Positions 25,051 to 33,866 of a stretch of 64,000 nucleotides of DNA are shown here, one piece after another. The notes under the pieces were generated by a model, which made no database searches, had not been told where the DNA came from, and saw only the letters and a list, made by a program, of their open reading frames with translations. Source of the stretch: Streptomyces violaceorubidus. Its GTDB lineage: Bacteria; Actinomycetota; Actinomycetes; Streptomycetales; Streptomycetaceae. Location of the stretch: NCBI RefSeq assembly GCF_000717995.1, contig NZ_JODM01000028.1:1-64000 (forward strand), read 5' to 3'. Numbering within the stretch: position 1 is the first letter of the stretch; the number at the start of each line of letters is the position of its first letter. Both the position numbers and the translations under genes were made by a program.

Positions 25051-25656
25051 TCAGCGGACGGGCGGCACCGAAACCGCCATGATCATCTCCATCGGGTCGT
25101 CGCCCTCGTTGCCGTACGTGTGCGGGGTGTCGGACTCGAAGGAGGCGCTCGCGCCCGCCGGTACGCGGTGGGTCACCCCGTCGACGGTGAGGGCGAGTTC
25201 GCCCGACGTGACGTGCACCAGCTCGACCGTGCCGGTGGGGTGCGGGTCGGAGGGGCTGTGCTCGCCCGGCATCAGCCGCCACTCCCACATCTCCAGCGGG
25301 CCGGGCGCCTCCACTCCGGCAAGGAGCCGGCTGAAGCTGCCGGCGTCGGTGTGCCACAGGCGTACGGCCTGTTCGGCGGGGACGACGCGGACCGTGGGGC
25401 CCTGCTCCCAGTCGAGCAGCGTGGTGATGCTGACGCCCAGCGCGTCGCCAATCTTCACGACGGTGCCGAGGCTGGGGTTGGTGCGCGCCTGCTCGATCTG
25501 GATGAGCATGCCGCGGCTGACCCCGGCGCGCGCCGCGAGCGCCTCCAGGGTGAAGCCGCGCTCGGTGCGCCAGCGCTTGACGTTGCGCGCCAGGGACTGG
25601 GTCAGCAGGTCGAGGTCCGCCACGTTCCGTCCAGGGACTCGTACAGGTGCGTGCAT
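25051..25656 (-). CDS. XRE-cupin transcription regulator
   Basis: This 201-aa regulator has an N-terminal helix-turn-helix (about 20-80; ERGFTLEALAARAGVSRGML, QARTNPSLGTVVKIGD) and a C-terminal cupin (about 105-195; HPTGTVELVHVTSGEL, ASASFESDTPHTY). Such proteins sense small molecules through the cupin. It precedes the YbaK gene in a likely two-gene operon and may regulate it. Confidence 0.9.
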   Translation of the reverse strand: MHAPVRVPGRNVADLDLLTQSLARNVKRWRTERGFTLEALAARAGVSRGMLIQIEQARTNPSLGTVVKIGDALGVSITTLLDWEQGPTVRVVPAEQAVRLWHTDAGSFSRLLAGVEAPGPLEMWEWRLMPGEHSPSDPHPTGTVELVHVTSGELALTVDGVTHRVPAGASASFESDTPHTYGNEGDDPMEMIMAVSVPPVR

Positions 25657-25777
25657 GGTTCCGGATGACGGTGCGGCGGACCGGACTACGGTCTGCTGCA
25701 CCCGAAGGTCCACCGAACTGTACTGCGGCGCGACCGGATCGTGACAGCGCGCTCGGCCGCCGCCCCGGGCGGTTCCC

Positions 25778-26584
25778 TCAGCCCTCGGCGGCCGGTTCCG
25801 CGAGTCTGCCCGGCGCGCGCTCCGGCTCCTCGTCCAGCGCGGCGAGACGGGCCACCGCCTCGTCGTCCAGCTGCGACAGCTCCCGCAGCTGCCCCGGCGT
25901 GATCCCGTCGGGGATCGGCACCGGCGCCGGGGTCCGCAGCGGCGGCTGCCAGCCCTCGGCGGGCGTCCAGCGCCGTACGACGCGGGCGGGGGCGCCCGCC
26001 ACCACGGCGTGGTCGGGGACCGCGCCCCGGACCACGGCACCTGCGGCCACGACCACGTTCCGCCCGATGCGCGCGCCGGGCAGGATCACCGCGCCGGTGC
26101 CGATCCAGCAGCCGGGGCCGATCTCCACCGCGTCCATCCGCGGCCACTGCTTTCCGATGGGCTGGTGCGGGTCGTCGTAGGAGTGGTTGGTGGAGGTGAC
26201 GTAGACGTAGGGGCCGACGTAGCAGTCGCTGCCGATGGTGACGGTGGTGTCCGCGATGACGTGGCTGCCGCGGCCGAGGACGACCCCGTCGCCGATGCGC
26301 AGGATCGGCTCCGGGCCGAGGTCCAGGTCGGGCATGAGCCCGGCGGTCAGCGTGACCTGCTCGCCGATGATGCAGTGGGCGCCGAGGTGGATCCAGGGCT
26401 CGCCGAAGACCGTGCCGAGCGGGAAGGCCAGCCGGGTGCCCGTGCCCAGCGCGCCGAAGCGGAACCGCCCCGGGTGGGCGGCCGTGACGGAACCGGTGCG
26501 CTGCACCCAGGCCCAGCCCGCGTGGACGGCCCGCTGGGCGAGGCGGCTCCGCCAGGACGAGAACGTGTTCTTGCGGTGGGGCAC
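25778..26584 (-). CDS. left-handed beta-helix acyltransferase
   Basis: The protein is 268 aa with a GTG start. Hexapeptide repeats fill about 80-200 (IGDGVVLGRGSHVIADTTV, IGPGCWIGTGAVILPGA, IGRNVVVAAGAVV), the pattern of trimeric O-acetyltransferases such as the maltose/galactoside and colanic acid types. The loop TSTNHSYDD carries the likely catalytic histidine. The sugar acceptor is unknown. It is divergent from the gamma-carbonic-anhydrase gene. Confidence 0.88.
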   Translation of the reverse strand: MPHRKNTFSSWRSRLAQRAVHAGWAWVQRTGSVTAAHPGRFRFGALGTGTRLAFPLGTVFGEPWIHLGAHCIIGEQVTLTAGLMPDLDLGPEPILRIGDGVVLGRGSHVIADTTVTIGSDCYVGPYVYVTSTNHSYDDPHQPIGKQWPRMDAVEIGPGCWIGTGAVILPGARIGRNVVVAAGAVVRGAVPDHAVVAGAPARVVRRWTPAEGWQPPLRTPAPVPIPDGITPGQLRELSQLDDEAVARLAALDEEPERAPGRLAEPAAEG

Positions 26585-26691
26585 CCGCTCACGGTAGTCC
26601 GCGCGCGCCGGGGCCAGGACCGCACCGTGCTGTGATCTTCACCCCACCGGGTGGCGTACGGTGCCGTACAACACCCGAGCAGGAGGCGAAG

Positions 26692-27228
26692 ATGACGCAG
26701 AAGGCGCTGATCAAGGGAATCGGCGGCAAGGACCCGCAGCTGGACGCGGAGGCCTTCGTGGCGCCGACGGCCTCGGTCATCGGGGACGTGACGCTGCACG
26801 CCGGGGCGAGCGTCTGGTACGGCGCGGTGCTGCGCGGCGACGTCGAGCGGATCTCCGTCGGCGCGAGCAGCAACGTCCAGGACAACTGCACGCTCCACGC
26901 CGACCCCGGTTTCCCCGTCACCGTCGGAGAGCGCGTCTCCATCGGGCACAACGCCGTGGTGCACGGCGCCACCGTCGAGGACGACTGCCTGATCGGCATG
27001 GGCGCCACGGTCCTCAACGGCGCGGTGATCGGCGCCGGGTCGCTGGTGGCGGCCCAGGCCCTGGTCCCGCAGGGGATGCGGGTGCCGCCGGGATCGCTGG
27101 TCGCGGGGGTGCCGGCGAAGGTGAGGCGGGAGCTGACGGAGGAGGAGCGTCAGGGGGTCACGCTGAACGGCACGGTGTACGCGGCGCTGGCCGGGCAGCA
27201 CCGGGAGGCGCTGGGGCACGATCTGTGA
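26692..27228 (+). CDS. gamma-carbonic anhydrase-like protein
   Basis: This 178-aa beta-helix protein starts 5 bases after an AGGAGG box. The repeats include PTASVIGDVTLHAGASVWYG, VQDNCTLHADPGFPVTV and VSIGHNAVVHGATVEDD; the histidines in HAD and HNAVVHG match the zinc ligands of the gamma-CA/YrdA family. Whether it hydrates CO2 or is an acyltransferase-like relative is open. It stands alone. Confidence 0.9.
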   Translation: MTQKALIKGIGGKDPQLDAEAFVAPTASVIGDVTLHAGASVWYGAVLRGDVERISVGASSNVQDNCTLHADPGFPVTVGERVSIGHNAVVHGATVEDDCLIGMGATVLNGAVIGAGSLVAAQALVPQGMRVPPGSLVAGVPAKVRRELTEEERQGVTLNGTVYAALAGQHREALGHDL

Positions 27229-27276
27229 TCGGCCGTCCACGGCTCGGTCGGGGTCGCGCGGGCTCTTCCCCGCGTC

Positions 27277-27306
27277 CCTTCGGGGCGCGCTCCTTCGGGG
27301 CGCGCT
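27277..27306. repeat. 15-bp tandem repeat between carbonic anhydrase and dedA
   Basis: CCTTCGGGGCGCGCT occurs twice head to tail. The units contain CGGGGCGCG runs that can pair with nearby CGCG segments, so the repeat may form part of a terminator between the two convergent genes. Confidence 0.85.
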
Positions 27307-27930
27307 TCACTCCTCGGCAGTGATCGGCCGGGCCTTGCCCGCCCTGCGCTTGACGATCAGCATGGAAGCGACGCCGATCAGGACGGCCACGACCAGGCCC
27401 AGCCACGAGAAGCGCTTGAGCCAGTCCTCCGCGACGACGCCGACGTAGTAGATGACGGCGGTGGTGCCGCCCGCCCAGACGATGCCGCCGAGGACGTTGG
27501 CGATCAGGAACTTCCAGTACGGCATCCGCAGCACACCGGCCAGCGGGCCCGCGAAGATGCGCAGCAGGGCGACGAAGCGGCCGAAGAACACGGCCCACAT
27601 GCCCCACTTCTGGAAGGACCGTTCGGCGGTGGCGACGTGGCCCTCGCTGAAGTGCTTGGGGAACTTCCCGCCCAGCCAGGCCAGCAGGGGCCGGCCGCCC
27701 TTGCGGCCGATGGCGTAGCCGATGGAGTCGCCGATCACCGCGCCCGCGCTGGCGCAGGCGCCGAGGACGAACGGATCGATCCCGCCGTGCTGCGACGACA
27801 GCAGGGCCGCCGACACCAGGATGATCTCGCCGGGCAGCGGAATGCCCAGGCTCTCCAGACCGATGACCAGCGCGACGACGGCGTAGACGGCCACCGCGGG
27901 AACCGTGTCGAGCCATTCCTGGACGTGCAA
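27307..27930 (-). CDS. DedA-family membrane protein
   Basis: This 207-aa multi-pass protein starts at TTG (27930), supported by GGAGG 8 bases upstream. The DedA signatures are GRFVALLRIFAGPLAGVL near 110-127 and LPGEIILVSAALL near 34-46. DedA proteins are linked to undecaprenyl-phosphate or phosphatidylethanolamine flipping and to membrane potential. The stretch after it ends in KRRAGKARPITAEE. It is transcribed separately from the thioesterase gene upstream, because a strong palindrome separates them. Confidence 0.9.
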   Translation of the reverse strand: MHVQEWLDTVPAVAVYAVVALVIGLESLGIPLPGEIILVSAALLSSQHGGIDPFVLGACASAGAVIGDSIGYAIGRKGGRPLLAWLGGKFPKHFSEGHVATAERSFQKWGMWAVFFGRFVALLRIFAGPLAGVLRMPYWKFLIANVLGGIVWAGGTTAVIYYVGVVAEDWLKRFSWLGLVVAVLIGVASMLIVKRRAGKARPITAEE

Positions 27931-27956
27931 CGCCCCACCCTCCGCTTCGCGTACCT

Positions 27957-27994
27957 GCTTCCCGGTGCGCCTCGATCGAGGCGCACCGGGAAGC
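27957..27994 (-). terminator. 38-bp perfect palindrome (terminator)
   Basis: The arms GCTTCCCGGTGCGCCTCGA and its exact complement meet with no spacer, so the loop is formed by central GATC bases. It lies between the end of the thioesterase gene (28013) and the dedA start (27930), where it should stop transcription. Confidence 0.8.
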
Positions 27995-28012
27995 CTACCG
28001 GGTCGGCGGAGG

Positions 28013-28465
28013 TCAGCTGTTGGGGCGCAGGGTCCATATGACGGTCATCTCACCGGTGACCGCTCCGTCCTCGCGCCGGATGGCGACGCTCACCGGGAAC
28101 TCGGGGCGGCTGCCGGCGTCCAGTTCGGCGACGACCTCCGCGACGGGGCGGCCCAGGGTCGCGGTGGCGGTGACCGGGCCGAGGGCGATCTTCTTGAAGG
28201 CGATCTCCGCGGTGACCGGCAGCGGCACCGCCCGGGAGAGCTGGTCGCCGAAGGCGGCCAGCACGATCGCGCCGCTGGCCGACTCGCCCAGCGTGAACAT
28301 GGCTCCGGCGTGCGGTCCACCGACGTGGTTGCGGTACTCGCTCTGGTCCGGGAGAGCCAGGACGGCCTTCTCCGGGGTGGTCTCCAGGTACTCGAGGTTC
28401 AGGGTCCGGACCATCGGCACCGTGGCGGCGAGCAACTCGCCGATCGACATCTGATCTGCGCTCAT
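28013..28465 (-). CDS. hotdog-fold DUF4442/PaaI-type thioesterase-like protein
   Basis: This 150-aa protein has the hotdog pattern: GGPHAGAMFTLGESASGAIV near 50-70, with the conserved helix, and FKKIALGPVTATATL. A catalytic aspartate or glutamate is not obvious. Likely substrates are acyl-CoAs. It is divergent from the membrane protein gene at 28657 and ends before the palindrome terminator. Confidence 0.85.
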   Translation of the reverse strand: MSADQMSIGELLAATVPMVRTLNLEYLETTPEKAVLALPDQSEYRNHVGGPHAGAMFTLGESASGAIVLAAFGDQLSRAVPLPVTAEIAFKKIALGPVTATATLGRPVAEVVAELDAGSRPEFPVSVAIRREDGAVTGEMTVIWTLRPNS

Positions 28466-28656
28466 GACGGCAGGTTACCCGCGAGTAGCAAGGAGGGCCA
28501 GACGCCCGGGAAGATCTCCGTATGCCCGGATCCCGCCAACTCCTCACCACCGTCGGGGAGTACGCCCCGGCCCGGTTCTGAGCCCCCCATTTCGGTACGT
28601 CCCTGACAAGGCCCGGTGACCGAATCGTGTCCTGGGCGGCATTAGGGTGACTGCTC

Positions 28657-29691
28657 ATGTGGCCAGGACAGCAGCCGCCCGGGGGCGAGCAGAACCCGCA
28701 GAACAATCCGTACCAGCAGCCGGGGTACCAGCAGCCGAATCCGTATCAGCAGCCCGGCTACCAGCAGCAGCCCGGCCCGTACGGGCAGCAGCCGTGGAGC
28801 ACGCCGCAGCCGGCCACCGTTCCGCAGCCGGCGGCGGGCGGCGGTGGCGGCGGTGGCAACCGGACGAAGCTGGTCGCGATCATCGCGTCCCTCGCCGTGG
28901 TGGTGGCCGCGGGCGTCACCGGGTTCCTGGTGCTCGGCGGTGACAAGGACGACCAGGCGGACGACGGCAAGGACAAGAAGACGTCCGCGAGCCCGACCGT
29001 GGAGAAGTCCGAGTCCCCCACCGTCGACCCGTCCGGCTCCGGCTCCGGCTCCGGCTCCGAGGAGAACCCGCGCGGGGGCGAGGGGGCGAAGGCCACCATC
29101 GACGGCTGGAAGGTCGTCGCCAACCCGCGCTTCGGCACCATGTTCGACGTGCCCGCGGACTGGGAGATCGAGAGCACCGACACCAGCGTCGGCTTCGAGT
29201 GGGAAGAGGACGGCAAGACCGACCGCACCACCGTCACCGCCCCGGCGTATCTGAAGTCCGAGTGGTGCACGACGGACGAGAACAAGGACGGCCGCAAGGA
29301 GAGCACCTCGCTCGCCACCACCGGCACCCGGGGTGAGAGCGGTGCCAAGACCACCGACCAGGCGGCCGAGACACGGGTGCCGTGGTGGATCTACGGCGGT
29401 TACACGCAGCCCGACAAGAAGAGCGTGAAGTACGGCAAGCCGAAGGCGTACACGACCGCGTCCGGCATCAAGGGCAGCGTCATCACCGCGCACTCGGAGG
29501 GCACGTCCCAGAAGGGCAAGTGCGACACCGAGGGCAAGGCGATCACCTTCGCGTTCAAGAACAGCGCGGGCGACATCGTCACCTGGAACCTGTACGGCGC
29601 CAAGGGCGTCAAGGACGAGGTCCCCGAGGCGACGGTCCAGAAGATCCTCAGCACCGTCCGCCTCACCGAGGAACCGCCGACCGAGTCGTAG
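28657..29691 (+). CDS. Pro/Gln-rich single-pass membrane protein, extracellular domain of unknown function
   Basis: The protein is 344 aa. The first 65 residues are repeats of (P/Q)GYQQPNPYQQ type ending in a Gly7 run. A transmembrane helix follows at about 72-92 (VAIIASLAVVVAAGVTGFLV). An acidic/serine linker (SGSGSGSEEN) leads to an exported domain of about 200 residues (DGWKVVANPRFGTMFDVPADW to ILSTVRLTEE). Two cysteines, in WCTTDE and KGKCDTEG, may form a disulfide. It resembles Streptomyces membrane-linked proteins next to serine/threonine kinase clusters, but no partner is visible here. Confidence 0.85.
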   Translation: MWPGQQPPGGEQNPQNNPYQQPGYQQPNPYQQPGYQQQPGPYGQQPWSTPQPATVPQPAAGGGGGGGNRTKLVAIIASLAVVVAAGVTGFLVLGGDKDDQADDGKDKKTSASPTVEKSESPTVDPSGSGSGSGSEENPRGGEGAKATIDGWKVVANPRFGTMFDVPADWEIESTDTSVGFEWEEDGKTDRTTVTAPAYLKSEWCTTDENKDGRKESTSLATTGTRGESGAKTTDQAAETRVPWWIYGGYTQPDKKSVKYGKPKAYTTASGIKGSVITAHSEGTSQKGKCDTEGKAITFAFKNSAGDIVTWNLYGAKGVKDEVPEATVQKILSTVRLTEEPPTES

Positions 29692-29720
29692 CGCACCCGC
29701 GCCGCGGGCACGTACGCCGC

Positions 29721-30566
29721 TCAGCCGATACCGAAAGCCCCGGCGGGAGGCTCGGGCGACGGTACGGCGTCCTCGTCGCGCACCGGACGGGCGTCGCCGA
29801 CGAAGTCCCGCAGAGCGGGCCCGTGCTCGACCCTGGCCGGGAAGGCGTCGGCGGCGGTGCGCCGGGCCAGCGCCGCGGTGTCCAGCGGCCGGTGTGCCGC
29901 GACCAGCACCGCGTTGCCGAAGCGGCGCCCGCGCAGCACCCCCGGTTCGGCGATCAGCGCCAGCTCCTCGAAGAACGCGGCGAATCCGGCCAGTTGGCCG
30001 CGCAGGAAGGCGAACGGCGCCCCGTCGGCCAGGTTGGCCACGTACACGCCGTCGGGGCGCAGGACCCGGGCCGTCTCGCGCACGTAGCCGACGGACGTCA
30101 GGTGCGCGGGCACCCGCGAGCCGCCGAAGACGTCCGCGACCAGCACGTCGGCCGAGTCCTCGGGAGCCGCCGCGAGCCAGGCGCGGGCATCGGCGCCGTG
30201 GGCGGTGATGCCCGCGCCGGCGGGCAGCGGCAGGTGCTCGGCGACCAGGTCGAGGAGCCCCCGGTCGGCCTCCACCACGTCCTGTCGTGAGCCGGGCCGG
30301 GTCGCGGCCACGTACCGGGGCAGGGTGAACGCGCCGCCGCCCAGGTGCAGGACGTCCAGCGCCCGCCCCGGCTCGGCGACCATGTCCAGGACGTGGCCGA
30401 GCCGGCGCGTGTACTCGAACTCCAGGTGCGCCGGCTCGTCCAGGTCGACGTACGACTGCGGTGCCCCGTCGACGGTGAGCAGCCAGGCCCGTTCCCGGTC
30501 GACGTCGGGCATGAGCTTGGCGGTGCCGTGGTCGGTGACGCGGCTGACGGGTATGGCTTCGTTCAC
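29721..30566 (-). CDS. spermidine-synthase-like methyltransferase-fold protein
   Basis: This 281-aa protein starts at GTG. The nucleotide-binding glycine loop is LHLGGGAFTLPRYVA (about 69-83), followed by EADRGLLDL and DARAWLAA, as in spermine/spermidine synthases. The N-terminal beta domain (SYVDLDEPAHLEFEYTRR) is also present. The polyamine substrate residues are uncertain, so it may be a relative rather than an aminopropyltransferase. It lies convergent with the membrane protein gene and downstream of tuf3. Confidence 0.87.
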   Translation of the reverse strand: MNEAIPVSRVTDHGTAKLMPDVDRERAWLLTVDGAPQSYVDLDEPAHLEFEYTRRLGHVLDMVAEPGRALDVLHLGGGAFTLPRYVAATRPGSRQDVVEADRGLLDLVAEHLPLPAGAGITAHGADARAWLAAAPEDSADVLVADVFGGSRVPAHLTSVGYVRETARVLRPDGVYVANLADGAPFAFLRGQLAGFAAFFEELALIAEPGVLRGRRFGNAVLVAAHRPLDTAALARRTAADAFPARVEHGPALRDFVGDARPVRDEDAVPSPEPPAGAFGIG

Positions 30567-30597
30567 CTGCCCATTGTGCCGGTGCCCGGCGGGGCGC

Positions 30598-31767
30598 TCA
30601 CCCCACGGCGGTCACCGTCCCCGCGCCCACCGTGCGCCCGCCCTCGCGGATCGCGAAGCCGAGCCCCGTCTCCAGCGGCACGTCCCGTCCCAGCTCGACC
30701 GTCATGGTGACGGTGTCCCCGGGCCTGGCGACGGCCACCTCGCCGAGGTCCACGTCGCCGACCACGTCCGCGGTCCGGAGGTAGAACTGCGGCCGGTAGC
30801 CGGTGGCCAGCGGTGTGGAGCGACCACCCTCGCGCGTCGACAGCACGTACACCCGCGCCGTGAAGCGCCGCGCGGGCACGACGCTGCCGGTCGCGGCGAC
30901 CACGTGCCCACGGCGCACGGTGTCGCGGGCGACGCCGCGCAGCAGCAGCGCCACGTTGTCCCCGGCCTGGGCCTCCTCCATCGGCTTGCCGAAGGTCTCC
31001 AGGCCGGTGACGACCGTCTCGACGCAGGCCCCGAGCACCTCGACCCGGTCGCCGACGCGGACGGTGCCGCGCTCGACGGCGCCGGTGACCACGGTGCCGC
31101 GGCCGGTGATGGTGAGCACGTTCTCCACGGGCAGCAGGAACGGCGCGTCCAGGTACCGCTCGGGCATGGGCACATACGTGTCCACGGCGTCGAGCAGCGC
31201 CTCGACGGACGCCGTCCACCTCGGGTCGCCCTCCAGGGCCTTCAGCCCCGAGACCCGTACGACGGGCACGGCGTCGCCCCCGTAGCCGTGCGCGGTGAGC
31301 AGCTCGCGGACCTCCAGCTCGACGAGGTCGGTCAGTTCCTCGTCGCCCGCGTCGGCCTTGTTCAGCGCGACCACGATGTGGTCGACGCCCACCTGCCGCG
31401 CGAGCAGCACGTGTTCGGCGGTCTGCGGCATGATCCCGTCGAGCGCGGAGACGACGAGGATCGCCCCGTCCAGCTGGGCGGCGCCGGTGACCATGTTCTT
31501 GACGTAGTCGGCGTGGCCGGGCATGTCGATGTGCGCGTAGTGGCGGGTGTCGGTCTCGTACTCGACATGCGCGATGTTGATGGTGATGCCGCGCGCCGCC
31601 TCCTCCGGGGCGCGGTCGATGCGGTCGAACGGCACGAACGTGCCGGCCCCGCGCTCGGCGAGGACCTTGGTGATGGCGGCGGTCAGGGTGGTCTTGCCGT
31701 GGTCGACATGGCCCATCGTGCCGATGTTCAGATGCGGTTTGGTGCGGACGTACGCCGTCTTGGACAT
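30598..31767 (-). CDS. tuf3: elongation factor Tu, divergent third copy
   Basis: This 389-aa EF-Tu delivers aminoacyl-tRNA to the ribosome. G1 is GHVDHGKT, G3 is [12 protein letters not shown] (cysteine usual instead of methionine), G4 is NKADAGD and G5 SGLKALEGD. It is clearly more diverged than a housekeeping EF-Tu (usual NKCD, SALK). In S. coelicolor tuf3 (SCO1321) is expressed weakly and responds to stringent conditions, and EF-Tu3 of S. ramocissimus is reported to resist kirromycin-type drugs; both are recalled. The ATG at 31767 is the conserved start ([14 protein letters not shown]). It is separate from str-operon genes. Confidence 0.95.
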   Translation of the reverse strand: MSKTAYVRTKPHLNIGTMGHVDHGKTTLTAAITKVLAERGAGTFVPFDRIDRAPEEAARGITINIAHVEYETDTRHYAHIDMPGHADYVKNMVTGAAQLDGAILVVSALDGIMPQTAEHVLLARQVGVDHIVVALNKADAGDEELTDLVELEVRELLTAHGYGGDAVPVVRVSGLKALEGDPRWTASVEALLDAVDTYVPMPERYLDAPFLLPVENVLTITGRGTVVTGAVERGTVRVGDRVEVLGACVETVVTGLETFGKPMEEAQAGDNVALLLRGVARDTVRRGHVVAATGSVVPARRFTARVYVLSTREGGRSTPLATGYRPQFYLRTADVVGDVDLGEVAVARPGDTVTMTVELGRDVPLETGLGFAIREGGRTVGAGTVTAVG

Positions 31768-31817
31768 GGCGGTACCTCGAAGCCTCGTGGCGGTGGCGGG
31801 GACCCCTGGGGCCGGCC

Positions 31818-31860
31818 GACCCTCCCCCTGCGGGGTCCGCCGGACGATCCGGGGAGGGTC
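31818..31860 (-). promoter_or_regulatory. inverted repeat in the tuf3 leader
   Basis: GACCCTCCCC and GGGGAGGGTC form ten-base arms around a GC-rich 23-base loop, 50-93 bases upstream of tuf3. It may be a leader hairpin, an operator, or an upstream terminator. Its strength and position suggest a control element for the regulated tuf copy. Confidence 0.5.
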
Positions 31861-32029
31861 AGCTTCGGGCGCCGTCGACTGCGGCGGTGAAGTGGGCGAC
31901 GGCAGCCTTCGGGGCATCCGCGACCGCGGATGCTGCGAGGTGGAAGGCGTACCGGAACATGACGCCGATCATCGCCGACGCTTCGTCCCACGTCGAATGG
32001 TTTTGGGGGGAAGGGGAGTTCGACACCTT

Positions 32030-32058
32030 CGTGGCCCCCCCCGTGCCGGGGGGCGGGG
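32030..32058 (-). terminator. terminator of the DNA alkylation repair gene
   Basis: A run of eight C pairs with CGGGGGG/CGGGG across GTGC immediately after the TAA stop of the minus-strand gene. It forms a strong GC hairpin that would end the transcript before the tuf3 upstream region. Confidence 0.65.
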
Positions 32059-32781
32059 TTAGGGACCGATGGTCCGCAGCGCCTGCCGGACGGACAGCGG
32101 TGAGAGGCGGCCGCGGTGTTCGGCCACGAAGGCGCGCACGGCGTCCGGGTCGGTCTTGGCGTACTCGCGCAGGCACCAGCCGACGGCTTTGCGGACGAAG
32201 AAGTCGCCGTGGGCCGACTGGCGCACGCAGTAGCCGAAGAGGCGGTCGGTGTCGGTGTGTTTCCTGTAGCGCAGCTGGTGCAGGAGCGCCGCGCGGACCA
32301 GCCAGCGGTCCTCGTCCTCGATCCAGGCGTCCATGTCGGCCGTGAGGCCGCGGTCGGCGGTGACCAGGCCGCCGACCACGTGCGCGGCGAGCAGGTCGAC
32401 CGTGTCCCACCAGGAGACCGTGGTGAGCAGGTGGCGGACCACGGGCAGGAAACCCGACGAGCAGTGCGTCACATACCGGCGCAGGTAGTCGACGGCGAAG
32501 TAGTGGTACTCGCGCTCGGGCAGCCGCCAGCAGCGCAGCGCGACCGCGGTGCGGTCCGCCTCGTCCGGTGGGGGCGCACCCGCCAGCACCGTGCGGGAGA
32601 GGGAGCGGCGAACGGGCGAGGTCAGGCCCAGGAAGGGGGCCACGTCCTTCATGTACGCCCGCAGCCCGGCGGCCCGCTCGGGGTCGGCCGCGGCCGGGTA
32701 CTCGACGGTGAGCCGCTCCAGTACCGTGTCGGCGAGGGCGCTGGGCGGCGCATCCGGAATCGGCCGGGCTGTGACGCTCAT
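32059..32781 (-). CDS. AlkD-like DNA alkylation repair protein
   Basis: This approximately 240-aa all-helical protein resembles AlkD DNA glycosylases: WRLPEREYHYFAVDYL, VSWWDTVDLLAAHVVG (with the WDxVD motif of the family), WLVRAALLHQLRYR and DFFVRKAVGWCLREYAK. These HEAT-like repeats wrap damaged DNA and remove bulky or charged N3/N7-alkylpurines. ATG choices lie at 32808, 32793 and 32781; the last is used because downstream residues fit the family better. It is divergent from the VTT gene with only about 50 bases between. Confidence 0.85.
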   Translation of the reverse strand: MSVTARPIPDAPPSALADTVLERLTVEYPAAADPERAAGLRAYMKDVAPFLGLTSPVRRSLSRTVLAGAPPPDEADRTAVALRCWRLPEREYHYFAVDYLRRYVTHCSSGFLPVVRHLLTTVSWWDTVDLLAAHVVGGLVTADRGLTADMDAWIEDEDRWLVRAALLHQLRYRKHTDTDRLFGYCVRQSAHGDFFVRKAVGWCLREYAKTDPDAVRAFVAEHRGRLSPLSVRQALRTIGP

Positions 32782-32830
32782 GAGACGCACCATACGGCGA
32801 TCACACACATTTGTCGGTTAGTGTCACCGG

Positions 32831-33628
32831 ATGCTCGATGCCACCACCCGCTCTGGGGGCACCGCCACGGTCTCTCCCCGGACCGCCGCCACCGAACTCG
32901 CCGTCGCCACCACCGAACTCGCCGTCGCCACCACCGGACCGGTCGCGCCGACCGGCTTCGCCGCGCGTGCGATCAGAGTGCTGCTGTCGCCGTGGTCGCG
33001 GCTCTCCCTGCTGGTCGCCCTGCTGGCCTCGGCCGCGACGGCGGTGGTGCTGTTCCAGCCGCAGCAGTTGCTGACGGACGGCTGGCCGCCTCAGCTCGGG
33101 GGTGCCGCTGCGGCCCTCGCCTACGCGGTGGCGTACGGACTGTGCACGGTCGCCTTCGTGCCGCGCCCGCTGCTCAACCTGGCGGCCGGCGCCCTGTTCG
33201 GCTCGCAGCTGGGGCTGGCCTCCGCGCTGGCGGGGACGGTGCTGGGCGCCGGGATCGCCTTCTGCCTCGGCCGGATCCTCGGCCAGGAGGCCCTGCGGCC
33301 GCTGCTGCGGGGCAAGTGGCTCAAGGCCGCGGACGGCCAACTCAGCCGGCACGGCTTCCGCTCGATGCTGGCGGCACGGCTGTTCCCCGGGGTGCCGTTC
33401 GCCGCCGCCAACTACTGCGCCGCCGTGTCCCGCATGGGCCTGCTGCCCTTCCTGCTGGCGACGGCGCTCGGCTCGATCCCCAACACCGCCGCCTACGTCG
33501 TCGCCGGGGCCCGCGCCTCGACGCCGACCTCTCCCGCCTTCCTGATCGCGATGGCCTGCATCGCCCTGCCGGGGCTCGCGGGTGCGGTGCTGGCCTGGCG
33601 CAAGCGGCACCGGCTGCGCGGGCACTGA
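32831..33628 (+). CDS. TVP38/TMEM64 (VTT) family membrane protein
   Basis: This 265-aa multi-pass protein has the VTT (SNARE-associated) domain at about 85-225: AALAYAVAYGLCTVAFVPRP, LLNLAAGALFGSQLGLASAL and ARLFPGVPFAAANYCAAVSR. The N-terminal 40 residues contain the near repeat ATTELAVATTELAVATTG. Family members move lipids or alter the membrane. It is transcribed away from the alkylation repair gene. Confidence 0.88.
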   Translation: MLDATTRSGGTATVSPRTAATELAVATTELAVATTGPVAPTGFAARAIRVLLSPWSRLSLLVALLASAATAVVLFQPQQLLTDGWPPQLGGAAAALAYAVAYGLCTVAFVPRPLLNLAAGALFGSQLGLASALAGTVLGAGIAFCLGRILGQEALRPLLRGKWLKAADGQLSRHGFRSMLAARLFPGVPFAAANYCAAVSRMGLLPFLLATALGSIPNTAAYVVAGARASTPTSPAFLIAMACIALPGLAGAVLAWRKRHRLRGH

Positions 33629-33866
33629 CGGTGCGGCCACGTCGTCCGCCACGAGGACCTGACCGCCCGGCCGCAGGCTGCCGGACGGACGGTGACGGAC
33701 CTCGCGGTGGTGCGGGAGCCCGCTCACCCCCGTGGTCCGGGGTTCATTTCGGGGCGCTACGCTGCCCCTCGGCACGCCAGGTCCCGATCACCACAGGCGA
33801 CGGTTCGGCGTGTCCGCCGACCGTTTCTCGCCGTTCCCCGATCGCCGCTTGGACTGACGCAACGCC

